The notes under the pieces were generated by a model that had not been told where the DNA came from, made no database searches, and saw only the letters and a program-made list of their open reading frames with translations. A stretch of DNA of 64,000 bases from Harmothoe impar (taxonomy: Eukaryota > Annelida > Polychaeta > Phyllodocida > Polynoidae): contig OX381718.1 of assembly GCA_947462335.1 (NCBI GenBank), positions 42,284,281 to 42,348,280 on the forward strand, given 5' to 3'. This document shows positions 1 through 9,582 of this stretch, piece by piece; the stretch's first letter is position 1; each line of letters begins with the position of its first letter. Position numbers and translations under genes: made by a program.

Positions 1-584
1 TCAATAGTTGTATAAACGGATGGGGTGGCGTAGGGTGATGGAAAGTACAGTATAGAATACATCGGGCCATAATACCTTATAGATGTATTGGATCCTTCAG
101 GCATTGAGTCATATCTAATGAACAATAATAGAGGTAGGGTTTTGTAAGACAAATGCACTTATAATAGCCTAGCAATAATGGGAACAGATTCTTGATGTTC
201 AACATAATTGTTATTATTCTATGAGGAAGAAGAGGAACGTAAACGTAAGTGCCAAACTAAATGCTATAGTTCTAGAACTTCACTTCAGAGAAAAATGGTT
301 CACTCTCAAGTTTTGAAACGATATCATAATAGGGACAAGGGGAACCCCCGCATACATGTTGGTAATTGGTGAGTGCAGCTGTTTGTAATTATAAGGCTAT
401 TTTATACCTGCTTCTTTTCCATGAATGTCTAAAAAGCTGAAAACGCGTGTACAAAAATTGCTGCACAAACCACAAAGGTGTGTGCTGGGTGTTAGATTGC
501 TAGTTCACATTTATAACCATTTAAGGACCGCATACTGCAGCATTTATCATCATTTTACTAATGGTCGGCTCATATAGGCACAGG
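1..584. other. No feature recognised
   Basis: A/T-rich unique-looking sequence. No convincing exon, RNA gene or repeat was seen on either strand. Confidence 0.5.
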
Positions 585-715
585 GGTTTAAAATAAGCGC
601 CAGTCCTGAATTAGCGCCGGGGTACAGAAGCCTGTACATAAATAATATATAATTCTGGTCTCAAATAAACGCTGGCCTCTTATAAGTGCTGGGAATATAG
701 GAGAAAGGTCCAGGT
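585..715. repeat. AATAAGCGCC-type dispersed repeat, degenerate
   Basis: Short words of the type AATAAGCGCC, ATTAGCGCCGG and AAATAAACGCTGG recur within about 100 bp. A related word in the opposite orientation lies near 59377-59402 (GTGCTTATCTGAGACC). I read this as a decayed copy of a dispersed element; the boundaries are approximate. Confidence 0.35.
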
Positions 716-793
716 CCTTAAAAATATGGGCCAATATGGTTTATGCCTGGAGGTTATTGCTGCATGTCTAGCATCGACCCCAAAGTGTCAAAA

Positions 794-1080
794 AGGAGAA
801 CATCACATTTATAAAGTATTGTATTGCCATTAAAGGGTTAACAGCGGACTGTTTGAGGGGGGGGTATGAGTAAGGGAACTGGTACCAAGAAGAGACAGGT
901 GACTCATGAATACCATATTTTCGGGAGTGTATCAACCCTATAGTGTTATCCCAGGGAACATCACATTTATAAAGCATTATGCTGTCACTAAAGGGTTAAC
1001 AGCGTACTGTGTGTGTGTTGGGGGGGGGGGGGTTATGAGTCAGGGAGGTGGCACCACCACTAGGAGGCAGGTGTGCATGC
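794..1080. repeat. Two direct copies of a TTAA-MITE right end plus G-run flank
   Basis: Two similar blocks (about 794-908 and 953-1080) are offset by 158 bp. Each reads GAACATCACATTTATAAAG, then a TAAAGGGTTAACAGCG end, then a G-run (longer in the second block), then a related GTATGAGT/GTTATGAGT stretch. The duplication therefore covers the end of a TTAA multi-hairpin MITE plus its neighbouring DNA, and was followed by divergence. Confidence 0.6.
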
Positions 1081-1360
1081 CGCTACCTAATCACAGGTAG
1101 CCCCAGGTGAGCGCTTCATGTTCAGGTGTGCCGATCAGCTGATTAACACTCACCTGGGACACGGAACAGAACGGTGTGCAATTATGATATCATCAACAAT
1201 ATTTTGTTTCTCACTTTTTTTAGTGTATTGGGATTTGCTCAGCGAAGAATTAATGAGTTCAAATGGATTTGTTCAATGTGGGATGTATTGGCCAATTTTC
1301 ACGCGGAAAGAAATTTGGGAATGGGTACCCCCATGTCCCTCCAAATCCACCACTTATTTT

Positions 1361-1503
1361 GCATCCATACTATTTTGCATACTTCCATACTATTCTACAT
1401 ACTTCCATACTATTTCGTATATTCCCATACTATTTTGTATATTCCCATACTATTTTATATATTCCCATACTATTTCATATATTCCCATACTACTCTATAT
1501 GTC
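1361..1503. repeat. 20-bp minisatellite, about 7 copies
   Basis: The unit is close to TATTCCCATACTATTTTATA, repeated head to tail with a few substitutions. Because 20 is not a multiple of 3, the array is open in several plus-strand frames and produces Tyr/Ile/Phe-rich pseudo-peptides, which should not be annotated as genes. Confidence 0.85.
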
Positions 1504-1821
1504 TTATAACAACTATATTTACATTTTCGCAATATGTTTTAGGTTCGAAGTAACCAAAGGAAGGACCATGCGACCACCTCACAAAATGTTCTCACCGGTT
1601 CGTTTCAAGATGAAGAATACCTTCTACCCTGTACCTGTGTGACCTGCTCGACCCTTCACGTGAAACTTGAGTTTCATTTGTTTGAGTCCCAGGATATATA
1701 ATACAGCCTTTTTATTGAATAAAAGTGCAGCACCTTTTGTAGAGAATAGTGTTGTGCCGGGAAGGATGGGGTCAGGTCACCTCGGCACCTTCCCGCCATG
1801 TCTATACCTTCCTAACCCTTT
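1504..1821. other. No feature recognised
   Basis: Unique-looking sequence between the 20-bp array and the next MITE. An AATAAA word occurs at about 1719, without supporting gene structure. Confidence 0.4.
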
Positions 1822-2101
1822 AGGGAGTGCTCACTTTTTAACAACAGGGGGGGGGGTGGTGGATTTGGGGGGGGGGTAAAATATTTGGACCCCTTGACCG
1901 GGGGGGGGGGTCAAAAAAATTCAACCTGTTTTGAGGGAAAAAGCCCGCGCGTTACTATGCTACAAAGGGGTGATTTTCGGACTGCCGGGGGGGGGGGGTA
2001 AAAAATGTCGACCCCTCTTGGGGGGGGGGGTGAAAAAATTTCGCGCGCTGCGCGAGAAATCTCACTGCCCCCGCCCCTGTTGTTAAAAAATGAGCACTCC
2101 C
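1822..2101. mobile_element. PIF/Harbinger-like MITE with internal poly-G blocks
   Basis: The terminal inverted repeats are GGGAGTGCTCACTTTTTAAC at the left and its near-perfect complement (GTTAAAAAATGAGCACTCCC) at the right. Both sides are flanked by TTA, the target duplication typical of PIF/Harbinger elements. The interior alternates G-runs of 9-11 with short AT-rich spacers (GTAAAATATTTGGACCCC, GTAAAAAATGTCGACCCC) and has no coding capacity. A second, partial copy is at about 54857-54975. Confidence 0.75.
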
Positions 2102-2103
2102 TT

Positions 2104-2346
2104 AGGTGAAGCATAATGAAATAATGTGCTATGTCCTTTGTCAGCATGATACTGTAGCATGGCTCACAAATGCTGCCCAGGCGAGTAACTCGCTGGTGCT
2201 ACATTGGTACATTATGCCCAGTATAGGGTCAGGATGTGATGCTTGAATGCAGCACTGATGAGTTGCTCAACAGAGCTGCATTCATGCATCATGACGACCA
2301 AGAACTTCATACATTAAGGCACTCCGTCCTTGAGGGGTTAACTCAG
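2104..2346. mobile_element. TTAA multi-hairpin MITE copy
   Basis: The left inner hairpin keeps the GCGAGTAACTCGC core (2181-2193). The right hairpin keeps GCTTGAATGCAGC paired with GCTGCATTCATGCATCATGACGAC, and the copy ends in CCTTGAGGGGTTAA. The left end directly abuts the Harbinger-like MITE. Confidence 0.75.
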
Positions 2347-2351
2347 GACAG

Positions 2352-2575
2352 CATATTGCTTTAATGCACTATGCCTTTTGTCAGCATGAATGATGAATTC
2401 AGCCCCATTGAGTAACTCCCTTGTACTGCATTCGAGCATCATGCTATGGGGTTGGTGCATGCACCACTGAAGGGTTGGCATGATACTTGAATGCAGCACT
2501 TACGAGTTATATTCATGCATCATGACGACAAAGGGCATTTCACATGAAAACAATTTGCAGCCAATAAAGAGTTAA
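2352..2575. mobile_element. TTAA multi-hairpin MITE copy, tandem with the previous one
   Basis: It starts at GCTTTAATGCACTATGCC and ends in AAAGAGTTAA, with CATGCATCATGACGACAAAG near 2513-2533. Only a few bases separate it from the preceding copy, so the two stand head to tail. Confidence 0.7.
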
Positions 2576-2819
2576 ATACTATTTTTCTTTCTAGTATTAG
2601 CTATTTTTTGTTTATTCAGTCTATATGTCAGAACAAATGTCACCTTGAAGGATCGTTTTTCTGTCTACTTCACATATTGTTGTAATTGTATTTATTCGAC
2701 CATTTGGATTCCTTTTCCCTCATTCTATCCCAATTTATCTCCCCACACTATTCAGTTCTCCACAATTGCTTTCTGACTTATTCAATTTACCTTTCCGCTC
2801 TTTTCTCTATGGTTGGTAG

Positions 2820-3026
2820 GTATTCCCCTTTCGCTTTATCCAAACTACTACCCTGTTTGTGAGCTTGAGGAGAGCCCACCTTGTGGACAATCAATTTCAC
2901 TTCAAAAGGGAGAAACTAAGGGAACAACTAAAGGAAAAACAGCAGTCAAGCAGAAAGAATGTTCCACCTACTCGCGCAGGCAGCAACCTCTCTGCTTGGC
3001 CACTCATGTTTGTTTTCAATTATTGA
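2820..3026 (+). CDS. Candidate terminal exon, product unrecognised
   Basis: Directly after a pyrimidine-rich tract ending in GGTTGGTAG, a frame opens at 2820 and runs 68 codons to a TGA at 3024-3026. The AG of the in-frame upstream stop TAG would itself be the splice acceptor, so the open stretch begins exactly where an exon could begin. The peptide has a basic, helix-prone middle (AHLVDNQFHFKREKLREQLK), then EKQQSSRKNVPPTRAG and a hydrophobic end. There is no ATG, so it would have to be spliced to an upstream exon outside or early in the window. No polyadenylation signal was seen close by. It could be chance or part of a decayed element. I do not recognise a family. Confidence 0.25.
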   Translation, partial: VFPFRFIQTTTLFVSLRRAHLVDNQFHFKREKLREQLKEKQQSSRKNVPPTRAGSNLSAWPLMFVFNY

Positions 3027-3240
3027 CTATTTTATCTGGTTGTGGCTGTATTTTTGCTTCCTTTCTGCTATCTTTATGGCTGTGAGGGTAATAACGGGTC
3101 GAGGCCACTGTCAACAGGCTACATGTTAGTGGGATATTTATTAGTGTTAGGTTAAAGGCACTGTCTACTACGCTGTTGTGTACAGGAAGAGTAAGAAGAA
3201 GGTACAGGAGGGAGACTCTTATCACTGTCCAATATACTGT

Positions 3241-3309
3241 CTCTCCCTCCGTCTCTGTCTGTCTATTTTTATCTGTGTCTGTCTCTTCTCTGTCTGTCGT
3301 GTTGTCGTG

Positions 3310-3351
<42 letters not shown>

Positions 3352-3353
3352 CC
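3241..3353. repeat. TCTG/TCTC microsatellite
   Basis: Imperfect CTCTGTCT sequence grades into a pure (TCTG)n run at about 3311-3350. The Ser/Val/Cys/Leu-rich frames read across it are artefacts. Confidence 0.9.
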
Positions 3354-3903
3354 AAGCCGTGGCTAGACAACTTGCTGCATCCATGAATCATGTCTACACT
3401 ACGAGATTAAAAATAGACTCCCAAAAGAGTCGGCATTATACAACCTGTGCATAGCACATCCAATAACTATGCGGCCTTTAAAGGGCTGGTCCTTCTCTTT
3501 TTTGCCTCTGGCTAAAACAAAATGCAGGTAATTTCCAAAAGACACACGATCCTTTTTTCCAGGTGCTGTGTGCATGTCCCAATCTCCCATCAGATTCTCT
3601 CATCAGTTTGTACCGGCACTATACTGCCTCTCTGCCAAAATGCGACGGATTTCCCTGCAAACTTACCTACACCGTACTTTAAACATATTCATTTGTACTC
3701 TATAAAACTCTGGATTGATTCAAATATACATTTATAGGGCATGATTAGTAACATGTATCAAAACTTTTAGAAGTATTGGTCATATTTTTATGTTCGGGAT
3801 TATACATGATCTAGGGAAATATTTTTGGTGTAAGTGGATTGACAGTCTGTGATGCGGATGGGAAAACACATAACTGGTACTGTTTTCACCCCTTCTTCCA
3901 CAG
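3354..3903. other. No strong feature; upstream intron-like sequence of the next candidate exon
   Basis: Unique-looking sequence. The last 25 bases (ACTGTTTTCACCCCTTCTTC then CACAG) form a good polypyrimidine tract and acceptor. Confidence 0.35.
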
Positions 3904-4009
3904 GAGAGCTCCTAAAGTTGGGGCAGAGTCTTATCTGAGACTGCTCCAGGAGAGTGTGCATGTCGCAGAGATACCAGCATGCCCCTATGGTGTATCAGAC
4001 ACGCACCAG
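3904..4009 (+). CDS. Candidate internal exon, product unrecognised
   Basis: A strong acceptor (pyrimidine-rich CACCCCTTCTTCCACAG) and a good donor (CACCAG then GTAACT) bound 106 bases. One base completes a codon begun upstream, and the next 35 codons are open, reading RAPKVGAESYLRLLQESVHV, then AEIPACPYGVSDTHQ. Outside the exon the same frame stops soon after the donor. Amino-acid composition is ordinary and globular. No other support is visible, and I do not recognise the family. Confidence 0.35.
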
Positions 4010-4204
4010 GTAACTCAATAAGCCCTAATCACCAGGGTAGGTGGGTCTACATGTCTTACAACTATATTTAAGTCTTATTTTTCTACAGCTTTGTTTTTCC
4101 CCTCCTTCCAACTATTGTTTCACTACCCCTATAAGTATTCCTCCCCCCCCCCTTTTTTCCCTACACCTCTACCCCACCCAGGCTCGATCCTACTCGCCCG
4201 CTCA

Positions 4205-4407
4205 CGCTCCCGTCTAATGCCTTGAAGCATTATATCCTTTGTCGTCATGACGCATGCGAATGACTCGCTAGTACTGCATTCAAACACCATGCTGACCCTA
4301 CGGGATCGATACACTTATGAAGGATCCGCATAAGGTACCACTGCAGCACAGGCGATTAACCTGCCGAAAGTCATCTTTAAGCGACATGCTGTCCTTACAA
4401 GGTTAAG
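4205..4407. mobile_element. TTAA multi-hairpin MITE copy, diverged
   Basis: TTTGTCGTCATGACGCATGC near 4239 and GACTCGCTAGTACTGCATTC near 4261 are diverged left-hairpin arms. The right half is reduced, and the end reads CCTTACAAGGTTAAG. Confidence 0.6.
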
Positions 4408-4597
4408 TTTACTTTCCTCCCCCACAGGTTGTAGCGCATTAAACATGTCATGCTTGGTCTATACGGGTTCCTGTCACAAAAACATGGAGTGCTTGCTAAA
4501 ACATTTACCGACAAGAAACCTCTCAGAGCTCTACAAGGCAGATTCACAGTCGACGTCCTCACCCTTAGCTAGACCCTAACCCTCTCCGGACAGTGAT

Positions 4598-4848
4598 TTA
4601 AAGTCTTATGCCCTTTAGTTGTCATGATGTGTGAGTACAACCGCGGTGGGTCTAATTGTTAGAGCTGCAATCATGCATCATGCCGACCCTACCACTGGGT
4701 ATCATCCCCATAGGGTTGGTGTCATGCTTGAATACATCACCGGTGAGTTGGCTACTACACCATAGGGCTGCATCTATGCATCATGACGATGACATGCAGG
4801 CGTACTACATTAATGCATTATGCGGCCCTTAAAGGGTTACCAGTGTGG
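4598..4848. mobile_element. TTAA multi-hairpin MITE copy
   Basis: It contains GCTGCAATCATGCATCATGC, a central GACCCTACCACTGGG...CCATAGGGTTGG segment, GGGCTGCATCTATGCATCAT, and an intact right end GCATTATGCGGCCC then TTAAAGGGTTA. Confidence 0.7.
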
Positions 4849-5008
4849 ACACATGAGACAAAAACGACCAACTAGAAAAACGATGAAACTTAAGATTCTG
4901 AGCCTGAAGTCAACTGCATGCTTTTCTGTGTTGGTTTCCTCCTTGGGGTAGATGACATGCTCACGTTACGAACCCCGTAGTCTATGTTTAGTGAAGGTGT
5001 ACATTTTG

Positions 5009-5165
5009 TTTTGTATGTAGTCGTTAAACCACAGCCAGAGGCTTGTACTCAGGATATTAGCTTAAGTCAAGGTTGACGACACTCGCCTGTGACTCGTGAC
5101 CAGCATTGATTGTCGCCAATATCCTCAGTACAAGCCTCTGACTGTGATTTATCTACTACATACAA
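5009..5165. mobile_element. Foldback MITE
   Basis: The left arm (TGTATGTAGTCGTTAAACCACAG onward) is complementary to the right arm, and both include AGAGGCTTGTACT and GGATATT. The arms are about 50 bp with a loop carrying GTGACTCGTGACCAGC. Related words (CGACTCGTGATCAGCCTTGA and TCTGACTGTGGTTTAATTGC) recur at about 59888-60160. Confidence 0.75.
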
Positions 5166-5519
5166 CTATAACATTGAGGATACCAAAAACTAATTCGCTC
5201 GGATTTGCAAAACTTAAATCAATACCAAACTATATACATAACTTATTTGCTTGGATGAAAGTGTGGTATTGCTGGGTTCTCCTTTCTGATTAAGGGATTG
5301 TCTGGTTCTGAAGGGAGAATCATTTTCGCACAATATTGCTGACATCCGTTTTTCTCATGATGTCTCGTTTTCCTATGCATTTGATGTAGTTCAGGTTTTT
5401 ACGCTGAAAGGTACGCACAATGTAGGGGGGGAAACCATCCTATTTAAGGAGTACACAGCTCCAGCAACTGTCATGAAGTCATGAAAACTCCCTATAATGC
5501 AGATTGGCTTATTATGATC
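5166..5519. other. No feature recognised
   Basis: Ordinary A/T-rich sequence with nothing recognisable on either strand. Confidence 0.4.
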
Positions 5520-5713
5520 CACTGTAAATAGCTGGTGTAAGTACACAGAAGAATCGACTGTAGATCTACAGTAGAATCTACTGTAGAATGGATTAACACT
5601 AGAATCTACTCTAGATATACAGTATATTCTATTGTTTACCTACAATAAACTGTACACCTACAGTAGAATCTACTGTACACCTACAGAAATGGCAACCAAC
5701 TTTTTACAGAGTG
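5520..5713. mobile_element. CACTGTAAA-family MITE
   Basis: It begins CACTGTAAATAGC and ends TTTTTACAGAGTG. The interior is a run of CTACAGTAGAATCTACTGTA palindromes. The same organisation is seen at 9330-9580, and fragments lie at about 25686-25728 and 26502-26606. Confidence 0.7.
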
Positions 5714-5815
5714 ACCCTTCAGGACTGCATCAACAAACTATCTGTAACATGACGCATCAGTACAAGGGCTGCATTCATGCATCATGACGACAAATTGACT
5801 GCGTGCACTCAAACA
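5714..5815. mobile_element. TTAA multi-hairpin MITE, right-half fragment
   Basis: GACCCTTCAGGACTGCATCA leads into AAGGGCTGCATTCATGCATC and ATGACGACAAAT. It directly abuts the preceding CACTGTAAA element, which probably inserted into it. Confidence 0.6.
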
Positions 5816-6362
5816 CAAGGTTGTCCTGAAAGAGCTACCTTCCATGCTTGTGATTGAGGTGATGTTTTTGCCTCGAAGAATGCCGCCGGTATCCTTGCGT
5901 GAAAGGTGCTATAAGTGTTTATGTGACAAGGTAGATGGCGGTCTAGTGGTTCATTAGTGGGATTCTCCTGTTTGGTCTAAACAGCATGGGATATAGGTAT
6001 TTGAAAATATGATAAAATTAAACCGCTTCAATATTCTGGCAAAAGAGGGCCCTAACCTCTAACTGTCGTGACTCCAGTCCCCCATGACGTTTCAATTTTA
6101 GATGACATGTGTAAATGTTTGATATTATTTCAAGCAATTTTCACCGAAGGGCATACCTTGAATTGTTTGCTAACAGCTCCCGTGTCTGTTATACCTGGGT
6201 TATACGTCTTGTGTGATCCTATAGCAGAAAATTACCGAAACGAACCTCAGTATTGACTTTGCCTTACTGTGTGAAATGCCTCAATGGATACATTATATTG
6301 ACTCATATTTAGTTCAGAATGGATATTACCATCATTAAGGTGATGTATTTCAGTCATGTTAT

Positions 6363-6585
6363 TAACCCTTAAGTCTAGCATGGCGATTTAATGCACTCTG
6401 CTATTTGGCATCATGATTCATAAAAAAATGAACCCTGGTGCGTTACTCGCGGATAATGCCCATCCTACGGAATTGTTACAACCACAAAGGGTTGTTGGCG
6501 GGTTACTCACACGCAGTGCATTGCTTGATCATAACAACAAATGTCGCATTAATGCCGTCCTTAATAAAGAAAGGGCGACATAATG
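6363..6585. mobile_element. TTAA multi-hairpin MITE copy
   Basis: The left end TTAACCCTTAAG is followed by GCGATTTAATGCACTCTGC, then a diverged hairpin with GGTGCGTTACTCGCGG and a second with GGCGGGTTACTCACACGC. The end is decayed (GCCGTCCTTAATAAAG). Confidence 0.65.
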
Positions 6586-6733
6586 GCTCTGATTGAAAAG
6601 ACGACGATCATTATTTAATTGATAAACCATAGAATCTTTAAACTATAGGACTAGAGTTGAAACAAAATTAATACAGGCACCTGCCTATAGATACATTTTC
6701 AGTATATTAAAAAAGAAGAATATTAAACCTTAC

Positions 6734-7153
6734 CTCTTCATTGCCCTCTTCCCCTCCTCCTCCACCCTCCTCTCTGTCTGCCCCCAGATCCTTCATGGAC
6801 CTCTCCAGTTCTAGGTCCTCCTGGTTACCAAGGTGGTTGCTATGGACGCCATTCCCATAGACACCACCATTACCATGGTTACCATTGACAACAGGGGTCT
6901 CTAAGAAAGTCTGCACAGCCAGGCTTTCCTTGGGTGGGGCAGTCGGGTTAATAGTTCCATTTTTCTCCGCGCGGTGGCGTGCGAGGTGGTTCATCTCCAT
7001 CGCTGATGGGAATTTCGAGACCCTCCAGGGGGGTTCCCCCGGTTTGGAGTTCCCATCGACGATTCTGACGTCATAGTTCTGACCAGTGTCCATGCCCCAC
7101 ATAGGGGTGATGTAGGGGTGGACTTTGATTCCGTCCTTTTCGGCAGAGTGGCG
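6734..7153 (-). CDS. Internal exon of an unrecognised protein, Asn/Gly/Glu-rich tail
   Basis: On the minus strand an acceptor (GGTCATACAG) precedes 140 open codons that end at an excellent donor (AATGAAGAG then GTAAGG), giving 420 bp in phase 0 at both ends. The frame has a TAG a few codons upstream of the acceptor. The peptide starts RHSAEKDGIKVHPYITPMWG and continues MDTGQNYDVRIVDGNSKPGE; a second basic-acidic word, RHRAEKNG, echoes the first RHSAEKDG. The last third is low-complexity: GNHGNGGVYGNG, then acidic QEDLELERSMKDLG and EEGGGGGEEGNEE. No transmembrane segment is present. It looks like a cytoplasmic or linker region of a larger protein. The upstream partner on the same strand may be the 24690-24863 exon, which also has phase-0 borders and Asn-Gly repeats. 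Family not recognised; the exact acceptor is uncertain. Confidence 0.6.
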
Positions 7154-7690
7154 CTGTATGACCATCATACCCTATCCCAGCAGCCACCGCGAGTTGACAG
7201 GAAGTCAACCAGCAGCGCGGGATTGTGGGTATTTGGGAGGGTGAATAAGAATCATCATAGTAATGGTGATATAGATGGCGCCTCCGGCGTACCTGATATT
7301 CCAGAAATCAGTTTTGGTGTGACGACTGAATGGTCACCAGTCGTGATGGGGCATTCTTGGTCTGTGACACTACAAAAGCCTTAGTCCTCACCCAGAAGTA
7401 CCAATCCTACGTAGCCTCCTCACATTGTGAAAACTCCTTTTATCCATACACTGGTATTAGCCATGTTACAGTTAGATTACACTTTCTGGCATCAGTGTGA
7501 TAGGGACATATCCAGGTCGCAATCAATACTTATTGGGCTGTTCAGGCAAGGGATGAGTTGGTGAAATTCAGATACACAAACATAGTAATGTTGTCTCAAA
7601 TAGATTAAAGCCATACATACAACTGCCCGCCATAGTTCTGATAGCAGTTGCCTATAGTATATCACCTGTATGTACCCTGGAGCAGGTCAG
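7154..7690. other. Probable intron, no element recognised
   Basis: Sequence upstream (minus-strand sense) of the 6734-7153 exon. No further exon border pair was found, though an open plus-strand frame overlaps the exon as its shadow. Confidence 0.35.
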
Positions 7691-9060
7691 GGTAAGTGCT
7701 ACATGATAGGTAGATACCCATGACACAGCTCACCCCTACACACCTGGGTCCTCCTGTAGGTAGTCACCTGGTGCCTGGTCCCTCCTCCAGACTCCAGGCA
7801 TTAAGGCGGCATTCTCACCGAGAGTCTACATGTAGTGTCCCTTAAACTGTTTCAGTCAAATAACTAGTGGGATATAAGTGGTGATAGTGCAGCTTTAAAG
7901 TGGTATACTCACCAAGTGTATCCCATTCACATTTCTACTACTGTTCTAGTCTACTATGTGGTTAAGTGTGAATGGTGGTAGTGTCCCTTAAACAGTGTTT
8001 GATGCCTCCTGTGTCTGTGCCAGTAGCAGGCTAGGTACAGCTTCAGGTGTCACCTCCTGTTACATGTTACACACAGTTCGCACCATGTAGAGGTCAGAAC
8101 CAGAGCTTAGCCGACTCATTATCCGCCCAGTCTATGAGGGCAGGGGTGCTACAGGAAAAGATTCTATAGAATATTGAATAGGCACAAATAGAGTATAGTA
8201 TAGTCTCTTCAGTATCTGTATTTCTGTCACCAGCACACCTCTATGTGCTAAGTATTATCCCCACAGAGCGGTGCCCTGTGGTAGTAGTCAATGGAACCAT
8301 ATCACTCAATGACTACCATGACAGGTAGGCACATCCAGTCTACTCATATGGTAAACTTAACCACTCTGGTCTAGCAGACGACTTTCTGTAGTCCTCCAGG
8401 TGTCACTCTTTTCTCCAGGTGTCCCACTAGCAGACAGGCAGCATCCAGGGTGATGTAGTAGAATATCCTTGGTGTATCAGTCTACAGTCATCTATAAACA
8501 CAGGTGTTATTCAGGAGCAGACGACAATTGTACCACGGCTCCTCCACATGAGTTCCACTAGCAGCCAGGCAGCATGCTGAAGGGTGCATACACTCTAAGA
8601 ACAGTGTGTTACGTTTACACACTTATCAACACGCTTTTCTGCAGCCACTTTTAACACACATTTTGGTGTAACACACTACACACCACACACCCTTTGCCAA
8701 AGGTGTGTTGAACTCAAATGTGTGTTGCAAACTTGTGTGTTGAAATCCTTATGCATGTGCCCGCAACACACTGTTCTTAGAGTGTACATGCTACCCCTGG
8801 TGCCTCGGGCTGTTAGCAGGGGTTATATAGGTACCCAGCATCCAGACATACAGGTGTAGACCATTGGCAGACGACAATTGATGGCTGCTCTGTGAAATTG
8901 GAAGTTTGAATAGCGGAGTCTGGAAGACTACCCTTTGTGCGTCGGTCTGTTAGAATGAGGTAAGATTATAGGTACCCAGTATTCAAACTCACATGGGTGT
9001 AGAAACCACTAACATGCAGACGACAATTTGAAGACTGCCCAGGTGATGTCACCCTCCCCA
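7691..9060. repeat. Diverged tandem module with AGACGACAATT marker
   Basis: Loosely repeated modules contain CAGGTGT words, TAGCAGxCAGGCAGCATCC, TAGGTACCCAG and the marker GCAGACGACAATT (about 8518, 8871 and 9014; a shorter version at 8367). Spacing is irregular (about 150-350 bp), partly because a MITE (8591-8784) sits inside one module. This looks like an old, decayed tandem array in a non-coding region. Confidence 0.5.
8591..8784. mobile_element. TA-flanked MITE with 20-bp perfect terminal repeats
   Basis: The left end CACTCTAAGAACAGTGTGTT is perfectly complementary to the right end, and both are flanked by TA (8589-8590 and 8785-8786). The interior is rich in ACACACC/GGTGTGT and has a small inner hairpin around CCTTTGCCAAAGG. 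No coding capacity. TA flanks and short size suggest a Tc1/mariner-type non-autonomous element. A decayed relative lies at about 58796-58900. Confidence 0.85.
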
Positions 9061-9329
9061 TATGCCAGTGGCAGACACCAGGTAGGTGGATGTGGTAGGG
9101 TACCTTGCTCCCTTCTCTCCCCTCCCTCCTCCCGAGTATCAGCAGCGTCCGACCCGCCCCCTACAGGAGGAACACGACACTAACATGGCATGACGTCACA
9201 CTAAACAGCACATGGTCACGGTCCACTGACTGCTATTGCTGTCACGTGACATGTCCCCAGGCAGATTGGTACCATGATGGGCAGCTATGTTGGGATTAGG
9301 GGGGATGGATGAAATCAGGGATCAGATTA

Positions 9330-9580
9330 TACTGTAAATAGTTAGTGTAGGTACACAGTAAAATCCAATGTACATGGATCTACAGTATAATCTACTGTAG
9401 AATGGATTTACAGTAGAATCTACTGTAGATTTACAGTAGTAAGTTTTACCGCTATTAATACCAAGTATTTGCTCTGTAGTTCATCAACGGTAAGGGTCCA
9501 CTGTTTACCTACAATAAACTGTACACCTACAGTAAAAAATACTGTACACCTACAAAATTGACAACCCACTTTTTACAGTG
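9330..9580. mobile_element. CACTGTAAA-family MITE
   Basis: The left end TACTGTAAATAG is a one-base variant of CACTGTAAA; the right end is TTTTTACAGTG. TA duplications flank the element (9328-9329 and 9581-9582). The interior carries several ATCTACTGTAGA palindromes and GTTTACCTACAATAAACTG, as in the 5520-5713 copy. Confidence 0.75.
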
Positions 9581-9582
9581 TA

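Noticed and set aside
1118..1642. 174-codon plus-strand open frame
   Set aside because: Its centre is the 20-bp minisatellite, and alternative frames are equally open there.
3016..3454. Open frames on both strands, Ser/Val/Cys-rich or Thr/Asp/Arg-rich
   Set aside because: They cross the TCTG microsatellite.
9191..9198. Single TGACGTCA as a promoter
   Set aside because: An isolated CRE palindrome without neighbouring motifs or an exon is weak evidence.
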